A DNA stretch of 64,000 bases from positions 1 through 64,000 of the forward strand of contig WFMF01000210.1 of assembly GCA_011033025.1 (NCBI GenBank), in the 5' to 3' direction. Shown piece after piece: positions 1-10,578 of the stretch; within the stretch, counting starts at the first letter, position 1, and each line of letters starts with the position of its first letter. The notes under the pieces are model-generated. The model was not told where the DNA came from, did no database searches, and saw nothing but the letters and a program-made list of their open reading frames with translations. Made by a program: the position numbers and the translations under genes. Source of the DNA: Beroe forskalii (Eukaryota; Ctenophora; Nuda; Beroida; Beroidae).

Positions 1-1662
1 TATGGGGGCGTTAAAATCGCGTTTTTCGGCTTAAAAACTGCCTTTTTTCGCCCCTTATTGGGCGTAGATGTCTCATGGGCGGTCAAATAGAAGTGTATCT
101 GGTCATAAATTATGCACCTGAAACCACTGGACCAATGATATTCGCCAGTTTTCCTTTGTTTTCCTGTAAAATCCAAAAACCCTTATTTTTATCTCTCAAA
201 ACAGTGATCCAGGATGTTCTTCATTTCTGAGGCGCCCAAGATCCGAAATCGAAAAGCTTTGGCCGATTAAGCTAAAAATTTGCACGCCGTCCATGGACGA
301 CCTAAGAAAGACATACCATACTTCAGAATCCCGAAATCAGCCATTTTCTGTCTGTTATGGGGGGTTAAAATCGCGTTTTTCGGCTTAAAAACTGCCTTTT
401 TTCGCCCCTTATTGGGCGTAGATGTCTCATGGGTGGTCAAATAGAAGTGTATCTGGTCCTAAATTATGCGCCTGAAACCACTGAACCAATGATATTCGCC
501 AGTTTTCCTTTGTTTTCCTGTAAAATCCAAAAACCTATTTTATCTCTCAAAACAGAGATCCAGGATGTTCTTCATTTCTGAGGCGCCCAAGATCCGAAAT
601 CGAAAAGCTTTGGCCGATTGAGCTGAAAATTTGTACGCCATCCATGGACGACCTAAGAAAGACATACCATACTTCAGAATCCCGAAATCAGCCATTTTCT
701 GTCTGTTATGGGGGGTTAAAATCGCGTTTTCGGCTTAAAAACTGCCTTTTTCGCCCCTTATTGGGCGTAGATGTCTCATGGGTGGTCAAATAGAAGTGTA
801 TCTGGTCATAAATTATGCGCCTGAAACCACTGAACCAATGATATTCGCCAGTTTTCCTTTGTTTTCCTGTAAAATCCAAAAAAAACCTATTTTACCTCTC
901 AAAACAGTGATCCAGGATGTTCTTCATTTCTGAGGCACCCAAGATCCGAAATCGAAAAGCTTTGGCCGATTGAGCTGAAAATTTGCACGCCATCCATGGA
1001 CGACCTAAGAAAGACATACCATACTTCAAAATCCCGAAATCAGCCATTTTCTGTCTGTTATGGGGGGTTATAATCGCGTTTTTCGGCTTAAAAACTGCCT
1101 TTTTTCGCCCCTTATTGGGCGTAAATGTCTCATGGGTGGTCAAATAGAAGTGTATCTGGTCATAAATTATGCGCCTAAAACCACTGAACCAATGATATTC
1201 GCCAGTTTTCCTTTGTTTTCCTGTAAAATCCAAAAAAACCTATTTTACCTCTCAAAACAGTGATCCAGGCGTGTCTTCATTTCTGAGGCGCCCAAGATCC
1301 GAAATCGAAAAGCTTTGGCCGATTGAGCTGAAAATTTGCACGCCATCCATGGACGACCTAAGAAAGACATACCATACTTCAAAATCCCGAAATCAGCCAT
1401 TTTTTGTCTGTTATGGGGTGTTAAAATCGCGTTTTTGGGCTTAAAAACTGCCTTTTTTCGCCCCTTATTGGGCGTAGATGTCTCATGGGTGGTCAAATAA
1501 AAGTGTATCTGGTCCTAAATTATGCGCATGAAACCACTGAAACAATGATATTCGCCAGTTTTCCTTTGTTTTCTTGTAAAATCAAAAAAACCTATTTTTA
1601 CCTCTAAAAACAGTGATCCAGGCGTGTCTTCATTTCTGAGGCACCCAAGATCCGAAATCGAA
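1..1662 (+). repeat. 353-bp satellite, block A (about 4.7 monomers)
   Basis: Tandem monomers in what I call forward orientation. The landmark GATGTCTCATGG recurs at 67, 421, 770 and 1124, which gives a period of 349-354 bp. Each monomer carries the imperfect hairpin CGCCCCTTATTGGGCG. Most monomers here have the private variant GAGGCGCCCAAG, where blocks B, C and D have GAGGCACCCAAG; block E shares this variant. Long open frames occur on both strands but have no conserved ATG and break at homopolymer indels, so I do not call genes. The block ends abruptly at about 1662 in mid-monomer. Confidence 0.97.
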
Positions 1663-2223
1663 CATAAAACAGCAATTTATATCAGATGTATGGAGCTTGG
1701 GCCTTCTTAAAGCACAAGGGCAAATTTCGACTGTTTCAACGACCTTGATTGACACATTTGACACCCCCACCAATCAAATTAGCAGGAAAATGTCAGTTAT
1801 AGAAACCGTAACAACTTTTTCTCTCACAACTTTCAACTATAATGCTTCTGGCCGAAACCAAGGGTAAAAAAGGAAAAAACGGCCGATTGGCCGAAACAGC
1901 AAATTTTTAAGACGGTTGGCCGTTGGCCGGTGGACCCCCCCCCCCTCTTTTCATACGTGTCTGATGTCTATATATTTTTAAACAGATGACACTGATTGGA
2001 TCCATTATCCATATTCTTATATTAGTTTAGACGCTCGGCGTTCGGGCCACGAGTCTGAGCAGTTTATACTAAACTAGATAACATTCCTCGGGCTGTGCCC
2101 TCAAAATGGAACCGATCTTGTTGCGTTGATATTTGGGAATCATTAGATTATCATACCCCGTCACCATGTGACGCTTTATCGATTATTTTGGTTAATTTGC
2201 CTTATTCTCAAACACAGGCTGAC
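1663..2223. other. Intergenic or 5' flank of the GPCR
   Basis: Unique AT-rich sequence with a C-run at about 1937-1947 and a short repeated GGCCGATTGGCCG/GGTTGGCCGTTGGCCGG stretch at 1880-1930. A plausible 3' splice site (CTCAAACACAG) ends at about 2218, just before the GPCR ATG, so an upstream non-coding exon is possible. No other gene is seen. Confidence 0.5.
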
Positions 2224-3332
2224 ATGACAGATATAACAACCACCAATTATACCATATATGGAATTGAGAGCGAAACAACCCGACTATGCTGGGCATCCTA
2301 TCTGATCATCTCATTTCTCTGTTCACTTGCAGGCGATACTCTGATCCTTGTAGGTTCAATCAAGTATCGTGCTTTCAGAATCAACAAAATCGTGGTCGTA
2401 TTCATCCAGCATATCGCTATTGCAGACCTAGCCTTGGCAGTTAGTTTCGTCCTTCCAAAATTTGCTTCCTTACTTGGCAATGGATGGCCTTTTGGAGCAT
2501 TCCTATGTAATTTGAAGGTCTATTCTGGAGCTTCTCACGTTTTGTTTCACGTTGGGGGTTTCCTCATAGCATCCATGACCAGCGCCAAGTTAGTAATGTT
2601 CAAGTACCCATTTCGATCTAACAGATGGACGACCAAACAAGCCCATTTTGTAGTGGCAATCATCTGGATGTCTTCTTTGTACTGGCCCATTGCATTTAAT
2701 GCCATCGACAGAAATGATGCTGTTTTTTACTACCAAACATACACTTGCACTCACGGGTTTTCTGCCTCGATTTGGAAGACTTTGCTGCCACTATTTTCCA
2801 TTATTACAGGATTTCTTCCCAATACAATCGTGGTCATAACCACAATTGCTCTTATTTTTGAAGCTCGGAAATTGACAGGAGCAGATTTAAAATGGCAGGG
2901 CACAATCACTGTAATAGCAACAGCTTGTGTGTACACCATTTCAATTTTCCTATATCAATTAATTTTTCCTTTGTTGGACTGAGTCTAAGTAGAGTAGCAT
3001 CTGAGCTTCTGGGTGTCAATATACTGGCCAATTTCTTCATTTATAGCATTACTGTTCGGAGCTTCAGAGAGTTCTTGAGGACACTCTTTTGTCGTAAGTA
3101 CAAAAACGCTGTTTTTAAATTTTAACAATTTAAGTTGGTAACTCGAGTATATATATTCTCATTCTTTGGGTCATTTTTTGCTTGCCATTTATCATATTTT
3201 TATTCACAGTAATGATTCATTGCTTATTACATTTCAGGGTGCAGTCCAACAGTTTACAACAACAGGAGAACGGCAAGCCCTCAAAACTTAGCACAAAATA
3301 CTGCACCACAACAGGATGGCAGCAAACTTTGA
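2224..3332 (+). CDS. Rhodopsin-like seven-transmembrane receptor, two exons, frameshift before TM7
   Basis: A class A G-protein-coupled receptor, expected in the plasma membrane; no ligand can be assigned. I start at the ATG at 2224, because the frame upstream has no better ATG and a splice acceptor may lie just before it. Hydrophobic segments TM1 to TM6 follow in order, with a GDTLILVGSIKY end to TM1 and an IADL core in TM2. The conserved cysteine pair is present (GAFLCNL before TM3, TYTCTHG in loop 2). TM3 ends in KYPFR instead of DRY. The frame stops at about 2980 (FPLLD, then stop), but TM7 with an NFFIY variant of NPxxY continues in another frame (ASELLGVNILANFFIY). Exon 1 ends at 3093 with donor GTAAGT; the acceptor TTTCAG ends at 3237; exon 2 runs 3238-3332 and ends in QQDGSKL. 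The tail splices in frame with the TM7 frame. The single-base frame break is either a sequencing error or a recent inactivation. Confidence 0.82.
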
Positions 3333-5090
3333 TGAACTTATGAGCTGTATTTTTCTAATTGTCTTAGAACTATCATTTAGGCATTAATCAATCATGCATT
3401 AATCTAAAAATTTTAGCTTATTTTCTGTGGGGAGTGTGAGAGTTGGATCTGCAATACATGAAGAAATCTCAAGATAAAGAACCAAAAAGATTGCCTCTTC
3501 ACTGTTTAACAGAGGCAGTTCAAACTGCAGTTTGTGTGTCTTTTTGTGTGTGCACCTTGAATTTGCAGGGCATACAGACATGTTGGTACACCGTGCAAAC
3601 TTAACTCCCACACAAAAGACATGCAAACTGCAGTTCGAACTATAATTGTAACAAACCTGAAGTAGACAGCATGTATGAAGGTGACCAGTTCGTCGTGGAG
3701 TTCTTCCTTACTGAGAGAATCATCGCAAATCCTTACTACCTGTAATATGTATCAATTTTAGGATCCTCCATCCTGTAATATATGAGAGTAAAACGTGTGT
3801 GATTAATTCAAAATTTTTCAGAAAAAATGTAGTTTGAACTTTTATAACAATTTTTCAGAGATAAACTCTATTCCTTGTTACCTTGTTATCATTCTTGACA
3901 TTGTAGCTGGGTATAATATGGCGAGGTGCTGACTCCCCAGCAAATCCAATTCTAGGGGATTGATTATTAAGATAATAATAATAATAATAATAATAAGTGT
4001 AATTTAGACACCGCAATTAAGCTACAAGCCTATACTCAGCAGTGTACCTACCAAGAATTAGAGCTGAGATTTAAAAGTAAAGAATCTAACAGGAAATGTT
4101 AAAAACCTTAAAGCTAAAAACGCTGTTAACTAAAAATAGGGAAATCATGAGATAAAAAACAATTGCTGAAAAGGGGCCTGGGGCATAGTCAAAGCCTAAA
4201 TCTAACAACATAAAACTTCATATGACTGAAAGAAAATAATACATAGTCAGTATGGCATAATAAAATGTACCCTCAAAAACTAGTACATACTGATTGAACA
4301 TAATTACAATTTAATAAATTAGGATAATAGATCATAAACTAGCCAAAGACAAGTAAGAACAGGTCTGGGCTCATACTATTATGAATACTTTCTTAATGCA
4401 GAGAGCTGGATTAACTGAAGAAGAAAACAAGCCAGAGGGATTGGTAAACAGCCAAACCAATAACTAATGTTTGGGTTTTCAGCCTAGAACAAGTATTAGT
4501 CATTGTGGCAGCAGATGTATTCATTAAAGTGACCAAAGCCTTATCACATTATACTATTTTAGTCAAAAGTCTATAATGAAGACATGACTAGAACTTTAGA
4601 TGTTATATAAATTAGAGTGGAGAATAAGATCTTCAATTCTCTATCTAGAAAACTTACTTGGTATGATAGACACCAATTTCTATCACAATGTGGATCTTCT
4701 CTGAACCCAATCCTAAGTCATACAGTGGCATCCTGGTTGAAAGTGAATAGAATTAGTTTGTTGTAACATTGGGAAAAAGGTCATATTTCGGAAGACAATC
4801 CTAAAGATAACTGGAAAAATAAGTATATAAGCATAGATATTTCCCAACAGATACACAAGAATAGAAGATCTATCTGAAAAAGATTGTCGAGTAATTTTCA
4901 AATGAATAAGACAAGTTGAAATAAACATTTTTATGAAATTGTAATAACTCAATAATGATTATCTTCTGATTATCTTATAATTATTTCATAATAATGATTT
5001 GCAATATGGCATTGCTTATAGTCTCATTAAACAAATGATTCATTTGAATAATGCAATTATTCTTTGAAAGTCTCAGAGTCATCTTTAATA
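3333..5090. other. Intergenic, AT-rich, no gene seen
   Basis: No convincing coding region on either strand. It contains the inverted repeat at 3517-3641 and a TAA microsatellite at about 3972-3995 (about eight units). The short open frames are AT-rich and resemble nothing I recognise. Confidence 0.6.
3517..3641. repeat. Imperfect inverted repeat with about 34-bp arms
   Basis: The left arm at 3517-3550 starts AGTTCAAACTGCAGTTTG. The right arm at 3609-3641 reads, in reverse complement, AGTTCGAACTGCAGTTTG and continues to TGTCTTTTGTGTG. The arms differ at a few positions and the loop is about 58 bp. It could be a small MITE or a structured transcript; no target duplication was identified. Confidence 0.8.
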
Positions 5091-7180
5091 TAAAGGAAAG
5101 AGGCACTTCTACGTTTGTTCTTGAATAACTGACACAAATGGAGCTAAAAAGCCGCGATTTTTTGCAAGGCGGTAAAAAATGCCTAAACTTAAAAGATAGC
5201 ATGGGCAGAATTTTGGTTTAGGCTTTAGATTTTTCGTAACTAACGTCGAAAGTCCGAAAAATTCACCCTAAAAAGAAGATCGCGTTCTAGGTTCAATTCA
5301 CCAGTTCGCGGCGTTGCTATGGTTATTGGTGATTGTGCGCGCTAAACTGCACGTGCATTTTAACGAAGCATCTGCCATTTCGTTACTTTGTACTTTGGAA
5401 ACGTTTCAACTGTTTAAAGTCATAATTTACGTATTTACGTTCTCAATGGAATTTTCGAGTTTGGTAAAAAATTTACGACAGAAGCATATCAATTCTAATC
5501 ACTATTGTAGGAGAAAAGGTAAGAGTTGAACAATTTGTTCCATTGTGAAAATCAGCGATAATTGTTTCGTATGAAGATATTTGTAGTTTCGATGGTTGGC
5601 TGTGATTCGACAGAAGGAGGAATTTATAATTACTCAAGTTAGAAGTGGGTTCTAAACAGATGAAAATGCGGACAATTTTGATTTCAATGAGCTTGGATTC
5701 AAATTTGATACCCATCTTTTCTCGAATCTGAACTTTGGATTAGAAAAACGGTCATTGTTCTTGAGTTCTTCTTAGTTAATGTTGTGTCCTCGACATTAAT
5801 TTACAATCGCAAAATATGCAACATTTTTTTTTATATTCAAATCCTATGTAAATATTTTGTAATTTCGTTACGTTGCACCCCTACCCCCAGCAACAAAAAA
5901 TTGCATCAATGACTTCGTTCAATTTATTGTACGTACAACTGACTATACTTCCAATTAAAGTTAGCAGTGGGTTAAAAACAGATGAAAATGCGTACAATTT
6001 TGATTTCAATGGGATTGGATTCAAATTTGTTGCCCATCTTTTCTCCGAATCAGAACTTTGGATTATAAAACCATTGTTCTTGAGTTCTTCTTATTTACTG
6101 TTATGTGTCCTTGACAATTGACATTAAATCATAAAAACTGCACTATATTTTGATTCATATTCAAATCCTATGTAAATATTTCGTAATTTCGTTACACTGC
6201 ACCCCTACCCCAATTTACAAAAAATTGCATTTATGACTTCGTTCAATTTATTATGCGTCCAACTGAATATACTTCCAATTAAAGAAAACCCAACGGGTTT
6301 CTCGTCTTCATAAAGGAAAGAGGCACTTCTACGTTTGTTCTTGAATAACTGACAAAAAATGAAGCTAAAAGCCGCGATTTTTTGCAAGGCGGTAGAAAAT
6401 GGATAAACTTAAAAGATAGCATGGCTAGAATTTTGATTTAGGCTTTAGTTTTTTCGTAAATAACGTTGAAAGTCCGAAAAATCCACCCTAAAAAGAAGAT
6501 CGAGTTCTAGGTTAAATTCACCAGTTGCGGCGTTGCTATGGTTATTGATTGCGCGCTAAACTGCACGTGCATTTTAACGAAGCATCTGTCATTTCGTTAC
6601 TGTGTACTTTGGAAACGTTTCAACTGTTTAAAGTCATAATTTACGTATTTACGTTCTCAATGGAATTTTCGAGTTTGGTAAAAAGTTTACAACAGAGGCA
6701 TATATCAACTCTAATCACTATTGTAGGAGAAAAGGTAAGAGTTGAACAATTTGTTCCATTGTGAAAATCAGCGATAATTGTTTCGTATGAAGATATTTGT
6801 AGCTTCGATTGTTTGCTGCGGGGATTTGACAGGAGGAATTTATAATTACTCAAGTTAGAAGTAGGTTCTAAACAGATGAAAATGCGGACAATTTTGATTT
6901 CAATGAGCGTGGATTCAAATTTGTTACCCATCTTTTCTCCGAATCTGAAGTTTGGATTAGGTTAGGTGTCCTCGACATTAATTTAGGATCGCAAAATCTG
7001 CATTTTTAAATTAATTTTCCAATTCTATGTAAATATTTCGTAATTTCGTTACGTTGCACCCCTACCCCCACTCCCCAGTAACAAAAAATGCATCAATGAC
7101 TTCGTTCAATTTATTATACGTCCAACTGACTAAACGTCTAATTAAACATAAAACCCAACGGGTTTTCTCGTATTATGATA
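5091..7180 (+). repeat. Nested tandem duplication (1.2-kb unit containing a 0.3-kb duplication)
   Basis: TAAAGGAAAGAGGCACTTCT starts at 5091 and again at 6311, so two units are offset by 1,220 bp. Within unit 1 a segment of about 310 bp containing AGATGAAAATGCG is itself doubled (about 5660 and 5977). A third copy lies in unit 2 at about 6875. Units end near the dyad AAACCCAACGGGTTT or a variant of it (about 6285 and 7150). No conserved coding frame survives across the copies. A local array or transposon fragment is more likely than genes. Confidence 0.85.
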
Positions 7181-8139
7181 ATTCGTTGCAATACATTGCA
7201 GTGAACCATAAAAATAACGTAGCACAAAATATTAATCACATTCACTTTGAAATTTTATTAATTTTCCTTGCTAATCATCAGTGAGGAGATACCAATGCAA
7301 ATGCAAAACGTAAGAAAGAATAACAAAAAAAGTTTATATCTTTAACCTAGAGCTAGACTATAACTAATCAAAGATATTTGCCCTAACCAGCGCCCTGTTC
7401 CGGCGCGCGCGCGTAAGCACCTGGTTAGGTGAAAAAGATATGAAAACTTATTCAAGTAACTTGTCGTACGATGTATGACCCGCTGATGCCAATCACGAAG
7501 CGGCTGGCGTCAGCGCGGCGCTGATTCTCGGGAAGGTCTGTCAACGTCAGACAATCAAGTAACCTGATATTTCGTGACATGAGCATGATAAGATATACTT
7601 ACTCGTCATCCGGGGTCGATTGTGCGCAGCGCTTCATTAATCATTCTTAAAGGGGCCAGGAATTAAGGATTCCTAAGCCCGCATAGGTGTAGGTATGTGT
7701 TGTCAGACGTCCTGACGTCGTCTGAACATTATTCCAGCGGACGCGACGCGCGCGCCTACTGAAGGCGAAGGGGTCTTGCTGAACACGTATATGATTAATC
7801 CCTCTCATCGGCGCGCTTCCTCACTAGTCCCGTACGCGTAATTGTAAGGAAGCGCGCGGCGCCTACACACACCTATGCGGGCCTAAGAAGTGTTTAGCAA
7901 GTGTTAAAACTTTTAACGACTTGCCGTTGCCGGACGTTGCCTGCCCCATATTTTTTCAAGTCGAGGCGCGCGCAGGGGGCCTGGCAACGCCTGGCAAAAT
8001 AACTGAACGCCGCGCACGCCGCGCGAAGGGAAATTCGAGTGAAATTTTCTTGTAGAATAATCGAGCGCTACTTTGCGTATATCCACGTTGAAATCACAGC
8101 TTCACTTTTTTTCTCAGAATTTGTGTCCACTATATCAAC
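7181..8139. other. CpG-rich stretch with dyads upstream of the EF1B-gamma-like gene
   Basis: From about 7390 the base composition changes to CpG-rich, with GCGCGCGCG runs. Two nested inverted repeats are visible. CCTAAGCCCGCATAGGTGT at about 7671-7689 faces ACACCTATGCGGGCCTAAG at about 7870-7888. Inside it, GCGCGCTTCCT (7811-7821) faces AGGAAGCGCGC (7847-7857). CACCTGGTTAGGTG lies near 7410. The region may be a CpG-island promoter for the gene starting at 8140, or a GC-rich mobile element. A pyrimidine tract plus CAG just before the ATG (TTTTTTTCTCAG, ending near 8117) could be a trans-splice or 5'-UTR acceptor. Confidence 0.55.
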
Positions 8140-9044
8140 ATGCCTTCTCGAAACGGAGTCGAAGGGGTAAGATACGATTTTATTTGCCCCTACTCTTAAT
8201 GTTTCTTTTACCAAATGATAAATAGTGGTTTATTGACACCATACACTTTGTCTTGACAATATTGCAGTGTCGGTGATGAAGTCGTTTCTACTCCATTTGG
8301 AACGAACCGAGTTACCTATTGTCTACTGGTTCAGTTGCCAACCAGCATTGGTTTTGTTACCGGTCAACAAATGGCCCTATTACGTAAATATAATGCTCTC
8401 CGATTCCGAGGCTGCATACGGTAGACCTTACACTGACCTTACTCCCCTTTCAGACGTTATACACGTACGCCAACAATCCCAGAGCCCACATTATCCTGAT
8501 TGCTGCTCAGTACGGTGCTTCAGATGTCAAGGTCGCTTCAGATTTCGAGTTCGGAGTAACGGACAAATCCGATGCGTTTACCGCGAAGTTCCCAATGGGC
8601 CAGGTACGTCGAACTTAGTTCAATAAATCCATCAATAATTAGTGGAATGGTGTGGCTATTGAATGTTGAAATGAGAGAAGCAATTGAAACAAATACTCGA
8701 AAAACATATGCATCCATGATATTAATCAATCTAAATCTTAGCCTTATAATCACATTCGTCGTATGTCACAATGCCGTCACTCTTAATTCTCAAACATCAA
8801 TAATCACTTTCTCGAATTTCCTAAATCCTATTCTCATGATGATGATTTTAATTTACCGTAGGTTCCAGCGTTCGAATGTGCTGCTGGGTGCCTGAACGAT
8901 ACGATGGCTATTGCGTCCTATGGTAAGTTACAACATTTAAGGACTTTTCACTTGTTGACTCGTAGAAATTGCATGTAAGTTCAGTTCGATCCAACTAACA
9001 AAATGCTGCTTCTTTCAGAGTTTTGGATCGTGGCCAGTTACAAG
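8140..9044 (+). CDS. Elongation factor 1B-gamma-like, N-terminal exons only (GST-N region)
   Basis: EF1B-gamma is the structural subunit of the eEF1B nucleotide-exchange complex and starts with a glutathione-transferase-like domain. Exon 1 (8140-8166) encodes MPSRNGVEG and is followed by GTAAGA. Exon 2 (8454-8603) follows a CTTTCAG acceptor and encodes TLYTYANNPRAHIILIAAQY and onward to KFPMGQ, then GTACGT. Exon 3 (8862-8922) encodes VPAFECAAG to MAIASY, then GTAAGT. A possible exon 4 (9019-9044, EFWIVASYK) keeps phase but does not resemble the family. The order TLYTY, LIAAQY, KFP.GQVPAFE, AIA.Y matches the family N-terminus. The GST-C domain and the C-terminal EF1G domain are not found before the satellite begins at 10579, so this is a truncated copy or the rest lies beyond a very large intron. 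The gene identity rests on about 80 residues. Confidence 0.7.
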
Positions 9045-10578
9045 GTATAGCCTCGTAAAAACATCAATTTTGGGGCTGAAATGTGCCATGTTTTCTATAA
9101 TTACTTCAATTCAGAGGCCAAAAAAGCAATATTTTGTTCAAAAGTTGCTAAAGCAACTTTTTCTATCAATTCTAGCCGAGCATGATGTTTGGTTCATAAA
9201 CCATTGATATGGCATGCAAAAATTTTCTAACCTGATGAAAACTGTGCTAATTTCAATTACTATTTAAACATATAAAGGGTTTCAGTTTCAATAATTTCAC
9301 TGCTGCATCATGGAATTAATTTCGATTAAGCCAGATTTTAGTGGGATCAAAAAATGCATAGAACAGTAAATGGACACTTAGATGATATTGTACACCTTCA
9401 GCAGTATTTACCAGGTAGTGGCACAATTATGTTTGAATATAAAAGAAATTTACATGCATTGAAATTGGTTATGCTGGAATGACACCAAAAGTTGCTTAAG
9501 ACAACTTTTTTCCTGTAAATTGAAATTTAAGCAAAGAAAATTGTGCCATTTACAGTGAGATATTTTTTTCTCCATTTAGTACATAAGAATAGTTTATATT
9601 ATAACATTTCCAGCCATAACTAGGCATTCTGAGGGAATTTTGGAACATTCATTGAAAAAAATATGAAGCTCAAGAAATCTGATCAAAACAACATGTTTAA
9701 AAGGGAATGTGGTCGGGAATGGGTCTAAAATAATCTTGTTTCGTCTCAATTACTTCCAATAGTGACTTAGGTATGATTTACAGTCGTACTGCCTAATGAT
9801 GGTTCTGACGAATCTAAAAGACGAAATCCGAAAAATTTACTTTTGAAGCAACTTTTTCTTTTTGCTCTCAAACCCAGTTCCTACTCATTCAGGTAGCTAG
9901 AAATGGACAGTAAGTTTTGAACTTGCTAATTATTGATGGAGTTAATTTATTGGCACAAAGTTTTGAATCTGAACAGATACAACCACAAAATATTATCGAA
10001 TTCCCATTCTTCTTAGGTCAGAAAATATCCTCTGACACTGGAAATCACTTCACCGAGTTAGGCAGCCAGTAACATTTGATTTTTTCTGAACATTCATGAC
10101 CATGCAACAACTTCACAAATTGATTCGAGATTTTGGCAATATTGATCGAATAACAAAATTACAGCATAATGGAGGAACTAAAAAGTTGCTTAGAAGCAAC
10201 TTTTGTGTATGGTAGAAAATGGCGTGCAACAATAAATATCGTTGTTCTTAGTGCCCAAAACTCATGGCATAGCTGGAGGATAGACCAATTGACATGGTCA
10301 AGAAGTTTGGTAGGCTCTCTTACTTTACTTTGATAGAAATCGACAATTTACGAAGAAAATTCAAATTTTTGAAAATTTCTGAAAATTTTGCAACTTTAAA
10401 GAGATACATAATGGATTTCATGAATGTTCCACAATAAAAATTTTCCTTCATTGCTGAGATCAATCTATTGTTGATATGATTCGCCACATTAAACCTGAAT
10501 AAATATCTACATTTTTGGTTGGTTGCCAATCTACGATGGGTTACAAAACGTTGCCTTGAAGCAACTTTTCTTGGTACA
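9045..10578. repeat. Series of five hairpins at about 350-bp intervals
   Basis: A dyad of the form AAAAGTTGCT-N-AGCAACTTTT recurs at 9140-9161, 9487-9509, about 9830-9857 (left arm degenerate), 10181-10204 and 10545-10569. The centres are 347, 345, 349 and 364 bp apart. The sequence between the dyads is AT-rich and only weakly alike; GAACATTCAT recurs in three intervals. No gene is seen. The last dyad sits about 10 bp before satellite block B begins. A very old tandem array in which only the dyad is conserved would explain the spacing. Confidence 0.75.
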
